From: Beijerinckiaceae bacterium | GTDB lineage: Bacteria; Pseudomonadota; Alphaproteobacteria; Rhizobiales; Beijerinckiaceae | Direction: 5' to 3' | Assembly (NCBI GenBank): GCA_947475995.1 | Contig: CANJNI010000019.1 | Location: forward strand, 1 to 64,000 | DNA length: 64,000 bases | In this document: piece by piece, positions 31,022 through 40,357 of the stretch | Position numbering within the stretch: position 1 is the stretch's first letter | Layout of the letters: each line of letters begins with the position of its first letter | The notes under the pieces: generated by a model | Seen by the model: the letters and a program-made list of their open reading frames with translations, nothing else | Told to the model about the DNA's origin: nothing | Databases searched by the model: none | Position numbers and translations under genes: made by a program

Positions 31022-34000
31022 ATGCCGACCATTACCCTTGTGCGTGCGCTCGCGCCCTCGCAGCTTGCCGCGACCCTCACCCGCATCAGCACCACACCAG
31101 CCGGCGCGCAAGCGAATGGCGAGTCCGGCGCAAACTGGGACCAATCGGGCGGCACGATCTTCACCGGCGACGGGCGCAGGCTCATCTTCGAGACGGCTGC
31201 CACCGACATTTTCAGCGGGGACACCAACAATACAACCCTCGACGCCGTCACCCGCTACCTTTTCTCCGGGCTCTCGACACTGGCGGTCTACGGCTCGACA
31301 GGCGCGCAGCCCAACTCCAACATTGTGGCGGCCCAGATCAGCGCCGACGGGCGCTTTGTGTTTTCCGCGACCGACGCGAGCAACATGGTCCCGGGAGACA
31401 CCAACTCCGCCTACGACATTTTCCGCCGGGATCTGCAGACCGGCGCGGTCATGCGCGTGACGACGAAAGCCGACGGCGGGCAAATTCCCCTGGGGTTAAG
31501 CTCATCGTATTTCACGATCAGCGCCGACAGCCGCTACATTGCCTTCGTCAGTTCCGACGCCACCATAGTCGCCGGCGACACGAACGGCGCGCCTGATGTT
31601 TTCCGCAAGGATCTGGTCACGGGCGCGGTGCAACTGGTGTCGGCGACCTCGGCGGGCGCCTTGGCGACAGGCGGCGGCAGCTTCAGCCCGAATATGTCCG
31701 CCGACGGACGCTACGTCGTTTTCGAGAGCGACGCCACCAATCTGGTCGCGGGCGACACCAACGCCACAACCGACATTTTCGTCAAGGACATGGCGACCGG
31801 CGCGATCACCCGCGTTTCCACAACCGCCCTGGACGCCCAGGCTACCGGCGCCAGCACCGCCGCAAGAATCTCCGCCGACGGACGCTATGTGGTTTTCCAG
31901 AGCAGCGCCACAAATCTGATCGCGGGCGACACGAACGGCGCGATCGATATTTTCCGCAAGGATCTGTGGACCGGCGCGATTGTGCGCGTCAACACGGACA
32001 CCGGCGGCGCCCAGGTGACGGGCGGTACGAGCAACACGTCCCGCATATCGGCGGACGGGCGCTATGTGGTGTTCACTAGCGCAGCCACGAATCTCGTCAC
32101 GGGCGACACGAACGCGTCCCAAGATGCCTTCGTCAAGGACATGCAGACGGGCCAGGTCACCCGTGTCTCCTTCAATCCGGACACGAGTACGCAGGCCGCG
32201 GGCGGTGTCTTCGACGTGAACATTTCCGCCGATGGCCGCTTCGTGATGGTCGACACCAGTAAAAAACGGGCTCGTGGCCGGCGACACGGCGAACGAGGAC
32301 GTGTTCATCTACGACATGCGGGCGACCGCCAACAAGATTGCGGCGCGGACCAACAAGCTTGTTTCCCTGGGGGTCGATACCAGCGGCGGCGATCAGCTCT
32401 CGATCAACTGGGGCGACGGGACGGTGGACCGCCTGACGACCTCGCGGGAATACGCCACATCCTCCATTGTGGATCACGCCTATGGGGCCGACGGGCGCTA
32501 CACAGCGACGCTCGCATCGACCAGGCTCGGCGGCGCTACCAGCGTCTCCAACGCGACCGTCATTCTGGGCACGGAATATACCGGCCACACATTGCTCAAT
32601 CCGGGCTTCGACGGGCCGGCGAATAATGCAGTCTTTACTGCCGGACTTTCCGCCAACGGGCGATATGCGGTTCTGCTTAGCACAGCTACCAATCTGGTTG
32701 CGGGCTTCAACCCGCGTGGCCAGCAGCAATTTTATTTGAAGGATACGGTCACAGGCGACATCACGCCTGTCTCCACAGACGTGAGCGGGCAGGCCGGCGG
32801 TCTCGGCCCCACCGGCACGGTGTTCGTGTCGAATGACGGGTCTCGGGTGATCTTTCAGTCAAGCGCGAGCTACGGCCTGACCGATCCCAACATTTCCAAC
32901 GATGTATTCTCGAAAAACATGACGACCGGCGTGGTGACGGCGCTGTCGACCACCGCCGGAGGTCTTGTCGGCAATGGCGCCTCCAATCTCGCCGATGTCT
33001 CGCCCGACGGCCAGTTTGTAGTGTTTGCGTCGGCATCAACAAATCTTACAGGGTCTGACACAAACGGAAACTTCCCCGATGTCTTTCTGAAGAACTCCGT
33101 TACCGGCGCGATCCAGATGGTTTCGGTCACAACGGCCGGCGCGCAGGCTTTTTCCACTTCCAACGGAGGGGCAGTCTCGGCCAACGGCCGCTATGTAGCA
33201 TTCAACAGCTTTGGTGCGCTGCAAGCGGGCGACACCAATGCAACTCAGGATGTTTATCTCCGCGACACACAGACGAACACGACGACACGCGTATCTCTCG
33301 GGGTCGGCAACGCGCCGCTTATCTATGACTCAAACCTTGAAGATTTGTCTGCCGATGGTTCTCTCGTCCTGTTCACGACAATAGCGCCCATTTTGCCAGC
33401 CGATCCGTTTAATATTGATTATGACCTCTACCTGCGCAATGTCGCCACCGGCGCGCTGACGCTTGTCTCGGTAGCAGCCGACGGTGTGACCAGCCCGGGA
33501 CAAGTCATTCAAGGGTCGGCGCGCATGTCCGCCGACAATCGCTACGTGACATTTTCGACCAACGGCTCATTCGACGCCGGCGACGTAAATGCGTCAAATG
33601 ATGTCTTCCGCAAGGATCTCCAGACAGGCGCCTTGCTGCGCATCTCCTCGGCAGGCGGGGTTCAGGGCGGGAACGAAGATTCCCAAAATGCGTTCCTCTC
33701 CGATGACGGCCAGACAATCCTATTCCTGACCCGTGCGAGCGACCTGACCGGCCCGCTTGGCAATGCCAGCAACTACGATTCCGTGCTGTGGCGCGCCGGC
33801 GGCGGCCCCGCTCAGGTGCTGAACGGCACGCCCGGCATCGACATTGTGCAGGGCAGCCAGGCCGCCGACCTGATCTCCACTTTCGAGGGCGACGATTCCA
33901 TCTTCGCCTACCGGGGCAACGACACGGTCGACGGCGGCGGCGGTTTCGACACGTTCAATCTTTCGGGCAATTTCCAGGATTACACGCTGTCGACCTACGG

Positions 34001-34829
34001 ATCGAAAATCAGTCTCGGCAATGCGGCCGACGGCAATGATGTGGTGCGCAATGTCGAGCGCCTGCAATTCGCCAACGGTGCGATCAACAAGGCGGTCGAT
34101 CCTTACGTCGACGCCTTCTATTACAACAAGCGCTATATCGACATCTTCAACGGCGGCGCCGACGCGGGAGATCATTACAACGCCTTTGGCTAGCAGGAGC
34201 GGCGCGACCCCAACGCCTATTTCTCCACCAGCGGGTATGTCGGCTATTACTCAGATATCCGCGCCGCCAATATCAATCCGCTCGCCCACTACGCCCAGTA
34301 TGGCTGGCGCGAGAACCGCGACCCGAACGCGAACTTCTCGACCGAGCTTTATCTGCTCAACAATCAGGACGTGAAGAACGCCGGCATGAACCCGCTGCGC
34401 CACTGGCTCGAATATGGCCAGGCGGAGGGAAGGCTGGCTCTGCCGTCGATCGGCCCCGTGGGGACGGACGGGTTCGACGCCAAATATTACCTTCTCGCCA
34501 ATCCGGACGTGGCGCTGGCGGGCGTCGACCCTCTGAGCCATTTCAACAACAACGGCTGGCACGAAGGCCGCAATCCCAACGCGTTCTTCGATACTTCCGG
34601 GTATCTGGCGCGTTACGCTGATGTCGCCGCCGCTGGCGCCAATCCGCTACAGCACTACATGCAGTACGGCTTCCTCGAGAACCGCGATCCTTCAGGAGCC
34701 TTCGACACGGCGGGCTACAAGGCGCTCAATCCGGACGTGGCCGCGGCAGGCATGAACCCCCTGCTCCACTTCATGCAATATGGCGCCCGCGAAGGCCGCA
34801 TGTTCATCGGCGACGGAGTGCTGGGTTAA
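31022..34829 (+). pseudogene. giant secreted PD40/TolB-like repeat protein, broken by a frameshift and an amber codon
   Basis: One ancestral reading frame of about 1,268 codons is visible in three pieces. Piece 1 (31022 to about 32266) and piece 2 (to 34193) share a repeat of about 58 residues with ISADGRYVVF, TNLVAGDTN and DIFRKDLxTG, likely beta-propeller blades. The frame shifts at a run of six A (32261-32266): with one A fewer, TSKNGLVAGDT continues perfectly. Piece 2 ends in an RTX-like GDDSIF..GNDTVDGGGGFDTF segment and stops at TAG (34191-34193). In the same frame 34194-34829 goes on with about 40-residue repeats (NPDVAAAGMNPLLHF). Aligned repeats have Trp (TGG) where TAG occurs. There is no signal peptide; a type I secretion substrate is likely. 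Confidence 0.8.
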
Positions 34830-35266
34830 CGCATAGTGCGCCACAGGGGCGGTTCGACAAGCTGACGCAGTTCAGAAACGCTCGGCTTCTGAGGCAGCTA
34901 CAAATTACTGGACGGCCCGGCCGCCTTTCGGGCGGCCGGGCCTTGAGTCGACGCGCTTCCCGGCGATGACCAGGGCTCAGGCGGACGCATCCGAAATGGT
35001 TGAAGAAAAGCGAGGCGTCGCAAACGCTGCGGTTCTCACCAGCGTGAGGGATTCGGGAGATAAAATCGGGTGAACACCGATGTTCTGGCGAAACCTTCAG
35101 GAGGCACGGTGGACGGTCCAACCCAATCCTGTGATCGAAGCCGGCGGGACCCGGACCAGGGTGCGATGGAAGCAAAAAAAGAGGCCGAAACTCCAACATG
35201 CGTCAGTCTCCGGCAAGCAGACCCGGAAAAGACGTTTTGAGAAACGCCTGATTTGCTATTGGAAAA
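34830..35266. other. 437-base intergenic region with a terminator
   Basis: The space between the broken repeat-protein gene and tRNA-Asp. It contains one strong GC hairpin (34914-34942) and otherwise no gene that I can support; the open frames here lack family features, recognisable ribosome-binding sites and a consistent reading. Confidence 0.5.
34914..34942 (+). terminator. GC-rich hairpin terminator
   Basis: A perfect 12-bp stem (GGCCCGGCCGCC with GGCGGCCGGGCC) closes a 5-base TTTCG loop about 85 bases after the end of the repeat-protein gene. Only two T follow, so termination may be weak or factor-assisted. Confidence 0.6.
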
Positions 35267-35343
<77 letters not shown>

Positions 35344-35469
35344 GCATCGAAACCGGAGCGCCGCAGCGGCCCGTCTCAAGCAGAGGTGGCCGAATTAGGA
35401 CAGGCGGGGATTCAAGTCAAGCAATTAAGGCCGGTTCGCGCAAAAAGTGTGCGCGCGCCGGTTGGACAC

Positions 35470-36147
35470 TCAGAATTTGGTCGATCCCAGACGCCATGCC
35501 CTGAGCTCGCGCGGCGAAACGAGGTGAATCCGGTCCGGGCTCGTGCGCTCGGCGGTTTTCACCAGATCGTTGCTGATTCCCATCATGCGGACATAGCGGC
35601 TCAGGTTTCCGACGAGATCGTCGTCGGCATAGACGCGACTGAGCGATTGTCCGCTCTCGTCCATGGCGCGCTCGTACATGAACATGCGGTGGATGCCGAC
35701 CGCGCTTTGCGGCGGGACGACGCGCTTCTTGCCGCCCATCATGGCGTAGACGCAGGCCGAGTAGCAGCGGGCTGAGGCGAACCAGGCGGCCTTGCCGCTG
35801 CCGGGCTCGGGCGGAATGATCCGGGCCACCACAGTGGCCGCCCCCAGCTTGCGCAGGGCCATGCCGAGCTCCATGGAGGCCACGACGCGCCCTCCCGGCG
35901 AATGGATGAAGACGACGCTGCGGACGGACTTGTCGCGGATGTTCCGGCGGACGAAGTCCACGAACCTGTCGGGTGTCGCGGTTCCGATCTCCCCCTCGGC
36001 GGAAATGACCTGAACGCATTTCTTTCCGCAGGTCGCCGGATCGTTCATGGGCACCAGGCTGAACGTCATTTCCGCCGCTGTCGCTCCGCCGGCCCATGCG
36101 GCCAACGCCAGCCCCCCGGCTCCCAGAATTTTCCCGACGCGACCCAT
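35470..36147 (-). CDS. ClpP-like periplasmic serine protease family protein
   Basis: A 225-residue exported protein. Its N-terminal signal peptide (GKILGAGGLALAAWAGGATAA) is followed by a ClpP/crotonase fold. VVFIHSPGGRVVASMELG forms the oxyanion strand-helix, ARCYSACVYAMMGG near residue 127-138 places the likely nucleophile Ser130, and SAVGIHRMFM places His153 as base. Five cysteines suggest disulfides in the periplasm. The start at 36147 gives a normal signal peptide and has GGGAG upstream; ATG 36165 is an alternative. Substrates are unknown. It is divergent from the P450 gene. Confidence 0.78.
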   Translation of the reverse strand: MGRVGKILGAGGLALAAWAGGATAAEMTFSLVPMNDPATCGKKCVQVISAEGEIGTATPDRFVDFVRRNIRDKSVRSVVFIHSPGGRVVASMELGMALRKLGAATVVARIIPPEPGSGKAAWFASARCYSACVYAMMGGKKRVVPPQSAVGIHRMFMYERAMDESGQSLSRVYADDDLVGNLSRYVRMMGISNDLVKTAERTSPDRIHLVSPRELRAWRLGSTKF

Positions 36148-36258
36148 CCGGTGCTCCCGCTGCATGGGCAAGGATCGCCCCGCAAGCGCCCCGATGCAAG
36201 CGGGGCGGCCGGTTAGGCTTACCGGCGTGCCGTTCCGGCTTGACGAGCTTGGCGGCCC

Positions 36259-37494
36259 GTGGAACCTGTCGGTCGAATTCTGGAGTTGCAGGTGAAGCCG
36301 GAACCCGCTGCCGCCCCCGGTCCCGAACCGGGCCATGACTGGGACCCGTCCCTGCCGGTCCATCAGGAAAACCCGTTCGCCATCCACCGGGAGTTGCGGG
36401 CCAAATGCCCTGTCGCCCATTCGGACCAGTGGGGCGGCTTCTGGACCCTGACGAAATATGAGGACATCCGGGCCGTCGGGGTCGACAAGGAGCGCTATAC
36501 GGCGACGGTGCGGAGCATCGTGCCCTCCTCCCCGAAGGTCGGCCTGCCCCGCCTGCCGCTGCAGGCGGACGCGCCGCAACTGGGCGTCTACCGCAAGGCC
36601 CTGTCCCCCTGGTTCTCCGATCCCTACACGAACCGGCTGGAGCCCGCCGTGCGGGCGCTCGCTGTCGACCTGCTGGAGCCGCTGGTCGGCGGCCACGATG
36701 CGGATGTGGTGGGCGGCTTCGCGGAACCTTTCACGGTGCGGGCGCTGTGCCTGTTTCTGGGCATGAGCGACGCCGAGGCAGACCGGCTGAAGAACCTCAG
36801 CATCCATTATGTCGAGGTCGTGCAGGCGCAGGATCTTAAAACCGCAGCCGCCATCAGCCGCGAGATCGACGGGTTCGCGATCAGCCTCGTCGAGAACCGC
36901 AAGGCGCATCCGGGCGATCCGCGCACCGATGTCACCACCGGCCTCTTGCAGATGAACCGGTTCACCGACACGGAGGTGGCCGGCATGGTGCGCCTGTCGC
37001 TGATCGGCGGGCATATCGTGCCGAAGAATTTTCTCGGCAGCGTCTTGCGGCACTTCGCGGACAATCCCGCCCATATCGGCATGCTGCGGGATTCGCCTGC
37101 TCTGATCGCCGACGCCATTGAGGAAATGCTGCGACTCTATTCGCCCAACCAGGCGCTGGCCCGCACCACCACCTGCCCGGTCGAGGTGCGCGGCAAGCGC
37201 ATCGAGGCGGACCAGCCGGTCGCCATGCTGTTCCTGTCCGCAAACCGCGACGAAGAGATTTTCGAAGCGCCGGACGAATTCCGTCTCGGCCGCAAGCAGA
37301 AGCACATTGCCTTCGGCTACGGCCAGCATTCCTGCATCGGCCAGCAGTTCGCCCGCATGCAGGCGCGCGTCACCGTGGAGGAACTGGTGCGCCGCATCGA
37401 CAGGATCGAAATCGCCGGAGCCGTGCAGAACGCGGTCTGGCCCGAATATGGCGTGGCGGGAATGCGCGCCAGACTTTATCCGCACATCGCCTGA
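36259..37494 (+). CDS. cytochrome P450 lacking the usual I-helix acid-alcohol pair
   Basis: A 411-residue soluble bacterial P450. The heme-thiolate loop is FGYGQHSCIGQQFARMQ with Cys359, and the K-helix ExxR is E289-M-L-R292. The I helix reads SLIGGHIVPKNFLGS (248-261): aligned on GG and NF with the P450cam sequence GGLDTVVNF, the Asp-Thr pair for oxygen activation becomes Ile253-Val254. Either the chemistry is non-canonical or a substrate group supplies protons. No ferredoxin or reductase gene is near. The start may be the ATG at 36259 or a GTG at 36292. A solute-binding protein gene follows after 10 bases. Confidence 0.9.
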   Translation: MEPVGRILELQVKPEPAAAPGPEPGHDWDPSLPVHQENPFAIHRELRAKCPVAHSDQWGGFWTLTKYEDIRAVGVDKERYTATVRSIVPSSPKVGLPRLPLQADAPQLGVYRKALSPWFSDPYTNRLEPAVRALAVDLLEPLVGGHDADVVGGFAEPFTVRALCLFLGMSDAEADRLKNLSIHYVEVVQAQDLKTAAAISREIDGFAISLVENRKAHPGDPRTDVTTGLLQMNRFTDTEVAGMVRLSLIGGHIVPKNFLGSVLRHFADNPAHIGMLRDSPALIADAIEEMLRLYSPNQALARTTTCPVEVRGKRIEADQPVAMLFLSANRDEEIFEAPDEFRLGRKQKHIAFGYGQHSCIGQQFARMQARVTVEELVRRIDRIEIAGAVQNAVWPEYGVAGMRARLYPHIA

Positions 37495-37504
37495 GGGAGG
37501 CAAA

Positions 37505-38503
37505 ATGACAACCGACATCACACTCACGCGCAGAAATTTCGTCGCCGGCGCCACCGCGTTCGGCGCAGGCCTCGCAGGCTGGTCGCCGCTCAGCGCCGCC
37601 GACGAGGCGACCTTGGCCGCCGCCGCCAAACGCGAAGGCACAGGCATGCTCTATTCGGTAATCGAGCCCGCGATCACGCAGGCGCTGCTTGCGGCCTTCG
37701 AGAAGAAATACGGCGTCAAGGTCGAATTCCAGCGGCTCGGCACCGGTCCGCTGGCGCAGCGCTATTCGGCTGAAGTGGAAGGCGGCAACGTGGTCGCCGA
37801 TGTGATCATGCTGGGCGACCGCACGTTTCTTGAAACCGCGCGCGGCAAGGGCTGGATCGGACCTTCCCAACTGGCGCCGGCCGGACTGCCCAACGGCGTG
37901 ACGGACGGAACGCTCGCGACCGTCGCCTACAATCCTGAATCGCTGGCCTGGAACACCAATATCGTCACCGAGAGGCCCAAGAGCTGGGAAGTCCTCATCG
38001 ACCCGAAATATTCCAAGCGCGTTTCCGTCTTCGATCCGCGCGGCTCGATCCTCGGGGTTAAATGGTATTCGCTGATCCGCAAGGCCTACGGGGATGACTT
38101 TCTCAGGAAGCTGGGCCAGCAGGCCGTACTGGCTTCGAGCGTGGTTCCGGCGATCCAGCAGGTCGCTGCGGGCGCCATGGCCATGTATGCGCCGGCGATC
38201 CACGTTGCGGTCGATGCGCTGAAACAGAAGGGCGCACCGATTGATGAGGCCTTCTTTGAGCCCGCCACCACCGGGGCGATCGTCGCGGCAGTTTCGGCGA
38301 AAGCCCCCCACCCGGCCATCGCCAGCCTGTTGTTCCATTACGTGCTGACGCCGGAAGGCCAGTCGCTGCTCAACAAGGACAATTTCTCGCCGCTGCCGAA
38401 TGTGCCGGGCACGCGGCAGGACACGCCGAAAATGTCGGACGTCACGGACGCCGCCGCACGCGCCGAACTGCCGCAAATCCTGCAGTTGCTCGGCATTTCC
38501 TGA
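37505..38503 (+). CDS. Tat-exported extracellular solute-binding protein (iron(III)-type family)
   Basis: A 332-residue periplasmic binding protein. The N terminus has a twin-arginine signal (TRRNFVAGATAFGAG) ending near ADEATLAAA. The mature part resembles family-1 iron(III)/polyamine ABC binding proteins (TGMLYSVIEPAITQALLAAF, ADVIMLGDRTFLETA, LTPEGQSLLNKDN). It is 10 bases after the P450 gene and probably cotranscribed with it. No ABC permease or ATPase gene is nearby, so it is an orphan receptor or uses a distant transporter. The ligand is unknown. Confidence 0.83.
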   Translation: MTTDITLTRRNFVAGATAFGAGLAGWSPLSAADEATLAAAAKREGTGMLYSVIEPAITQALLAAFEKKYGVKVEFQRLGTGPLAQRYSAEVEGGNVVADVIMLGDRTFLETARGKGWIGPSQLAPAGLPNGVTDGTLATVAYNPESLAWNTNIVTERPKSWEVLIDPKYSKRVSVFDPRGSILGVKWYSLIRKAYGDDFLRKLGQQAVLASSVVPAIQQVAAGAMAMYAPAIHVAVDALKQKGAPIDEAFFEPATTGAIVAAVSAKAPHPAIASLLFHYVLTPEGQSLLNKDNFSPLPNVPGTRQDTPKMSDVTDAAARAELPQILQLLGIS

Positions 38504-38600
38504 ACCAGGGAGCGCGGCGAACCCGCGCACCCGCTTGCGCCGCCGCGCGCTTTGACCTTAATGCCTGCGGCGCGCCTTCGTGCACCATTGCGAGTAGCCC

Positions 38601-39455
38601 ATGTCCGGACCGTTCCTGAACCCCCTGCTCTACGACAAGCTTGTCCGCGCCGCCCTTGAGGAAGACATCGGCCGCGCCGGCGACATCACCACGCAGGCCA
38701 CCATTCCGGCAGGCATGCAGGCTGTGTGCGAATTCGTCGTGCGGAAGCCCGGCGTCGTGGCCGGGATTCCGGTGGCGCAGGAAGCGTTTCGGCAGATCGA
38801 CCCCACGGTGAAATTCGAGACGCTTTGCCCGGATGGCACGCACATCCAGTCGCGCACCGCCGTCGCGCGCGTGTCGGGCGATGCGCGGGCGATCCTCACC
38901 GCCGAGCGCGTGGGCCTCAACTTCATGAGCCGCCTGTCCGGCACCGCGACCCTGACGGCGAAATATGTCGACCTGATCAAGCACACGCAGGCGCGCGTCT
39001 GCTGCACCCGCAAGACGACGCCGGGGCTGCGCGCGCTGGAGAAATACGCCGTGCGCTGCGGCGGCGGCATGAACCACCGCTTCGGCCTCGACGACGCCGT
39101 GCTGATCAAGGACAACCACATCGCGGTCTGCGGCTCGATCACGGCTGCGCTGCGCGCCGCAAAGGCCTCCATCGGCCATCTGGTGAAGATCGAAATCGAG
39201 ATCGACGGTCTCGACCAACTCGATGAAGTGATCGCCGAAGGCGCGGACGTGGTGCTGTTCGACAACATGTCGCCCGCCGACATGCGCGAAGGCGTGCGCC
39301 GCATTGCGGGCCGCATGAAGACGGAAGCCTCGGGCGGCGTGAACCTCCAGAACATCGTCGATGTCGCGGAATCGGGCGTCGATCTCCTGTCGTCGGGCGC
39401 GATCACGCATTCGGCGCCGATCCTCGATATCGGCCTCGACATCAAGATCGGCTGA
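38601..39455 (+). CDS. nadC: nicotinate-nucleotide pyrophosphorylase (carboxylating)
   Basis: A 284-residue cytosolic enzyme that makes nicotinate mononucleotide from quinolinate and PRPP in de novo NAD synthesis. Motifs: EEDIGRAGDITTQATIPA near the N terminus, CCTRKTTPGLRALEKYAVRCGGGMNHR (substrate-binding Arg, Lys and His), DDAVLIKDNHI, and a C-terminal VDLLSSGAITHSAPILDIGLDI. nadA and nadB are not in this window. Length is normal. Confidence 0.96.
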   Translation: MSGPFLNPLLYDKLVRAALEEDIGRAGDITTQATIPAGMQAVCEFVVRKPGVVAGIPVAQEAFRQIDPTVKFETLCPDGTHIQSRTAVARVSGDARAILTAERVGLNFMSRLSGTATLTAKYVDLIKHTQARVCCTRKTTPGLRALEKYAVRCGGGMNHRFGLDDAVLIKDNHIAVCGSITAALRAAKASIGHLVKIEIEIDGLDQLDEVIAEGADVVLFDNMSPADMREGVRRIAGRMKTEASGGVNLQNIVDVAESGVDLLSSGAITHSAPILDIGLDIKIG

Positions 39456-39486
39456 CGTTTACAGGCGAAAGCCTTCCGCTTAGCAT

Positions 39487-39524
39487 CCCGGGATCATCGC
39501 GCCTCGACGCGCGATCATTCCGGG
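39487..39524 (+). promoter_or_regulatory. long hairpin that covers part of the ribosome-binding site of the next gene
   Basis: CCCGGGATCATCGCGC (39487-39502) pairs with GCGCGATCATTCCGGG (39509-39524) around a 6-base loop, giving 15 pairs (one G-U) with one mismatch. The right arm ends in GGG that is also the first half of the GGGAGG ribosome-binding site (39522-39527) of the gene starting at 39534. It could end nadC transcription or hide the site. Confidence 0.5.
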
Positions 39525-39533
39525 AGGACACAC

Positions 39534-40307
39534 ATGCGCATTCTCTTCGTCAACCAGTCACCGGCCCTGAAGGACCGGAAAGAACTCTATGACGTGGAGG
39601 AAGTGACCAAGCTTCTGAACTCCTACGCTTCGCCGGGAACGACCGTCGATATCGGCTTTCCGGAGGACTTCGAGGGAAGTCAGGTCTTCTTCAAACTGGG
39701 CGACGTGTCCGGCCTCAACGGCCTGCATCACATGATGGAAGTGCCGGCCATCGTGCGCAAGATCTTCTGGGCTGCCGAGAACGGCTATGACGCTGTGATT
39801 TCATCGAACACGTTCGATCCCGGCGTTGATGGCGGACGGCTCGCGGTGAACATTCCGGTCATCGGCCTGCTGCGCACCACCATGCACGCTGCCACCACGC
39901 TCGCCGACCGTGTCGGCGTGACCGTGCCGCTCGGCCCGCATGTGCCGTACACGCGCCGCCTGTTGCGGTCCTACGGCATGGAACATTTCGTCACGGACAT
40001 TCAGCCGATCGGCATCTATGGCGAGGATGCCGCCGCCCACAAGGACGCGATCTTTGAACGCACCGTGAAGCTCATCAAGGGGCTGGTGGCCAACGGGGCG
40101 GAAATCATCGTGCCGCTCGGCGGTGCGCTGATCCCCTATGTGGTGAATCCGGACGACCTCGCGCGCGAGACCGGCGTGCAGGTTCTGAACACAAAGGCCA
40201 TCGGCATCCGCTTCGCCGAAACCTGCGTGGCCTTCGGGATGACGCAAAGCGCCATCACCTATCCGCGCGCCAAACTGAACTATCAGGATTTCACGAACAA
40301 GCTGTGA
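39534..40307 (+). CDS. Asp/Glu/hydantoin racemase superfamily protein without catalytic cysteines
   Basis: A 257-residue two-domain protein of the cofactor-independent racemase fold. Family racemases use two Cys, one in an ACFGDPG-like loop and one in an LGCAG-like loop. Here the matching loops read SNTFDPGVDGG (Asn92 at the Cys position) and VPLGGALIPY (Gly197 at the Cys position). A racemase reaction by the two-Cys mechanism is therefore unlikely; decarboxylase or isomerase activity, as in related arylmalonate- or maleate-type members, is conceivable but those also keep at least one Cys. It has a GGGAGG ribosome-binding site. Confidence 0.75.
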   Translation: MRILFVNQSPALKDRKELYDVEEVTKLLNSYASPGTTVDIGFPEDFEGSQVFFKLGDVSGLNGLHHMMEVPAIVRKIFWAAENGYDAVISSNTFDPGVDGGRLAVNIPVIGLLRTTMHAATTLADRVGVTVPLGPHVPYTRRLLRSYGMEHFVTDIQPIGIYGEDAAAHKDAIFERTVKLIKGLVANGAEIIVPLGGALIPYVVNPDDLARETGVQVLNTKAIGIRFAETCVAFGMTQSAITYPRAKLNYQDFTNKL

Positions 40308-40316
40308 GACTGCGTC

Positions 40317-40345
40317 CCGGGTTCGCGCTGCGCGCGAACCCGGGC
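40317..40345. terminator. hairpin between convergent genes
   Basis: A perfect 13-bp stem (CCCGGGTTCGCGC with GCGCGAACCCGGG) with a TGC loop lies 9 bases after the racemase-like gene and 12 bases before the end of the convergent cupin gene. It can act on either strand; no T run follows. Confidence 0.65.
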
Positions 40346-40357
40346 TGACAGAAGCTG

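Noticed and set aside
31022-34829. Tandem sequence repetition considered as CRISPR or satellite DNA
   Set aside because: The repetition is at protein level with about 58-residue period and diverged DNA, within an open frame.
34804-35199. A 131-codon minus-strand frame downstream of the broken repeat gene
   Set aside because: Spans a terminator hairpin, overlaps the repeat-protein end and has no protein-like features.
36148-37647. Long open frame on the minus strand antisense to the P450 gene
   Set aside because: It is an upstream extension of the protease frame, opened by codon bias of the high-GC plus-strand gene; it has no family motifs.
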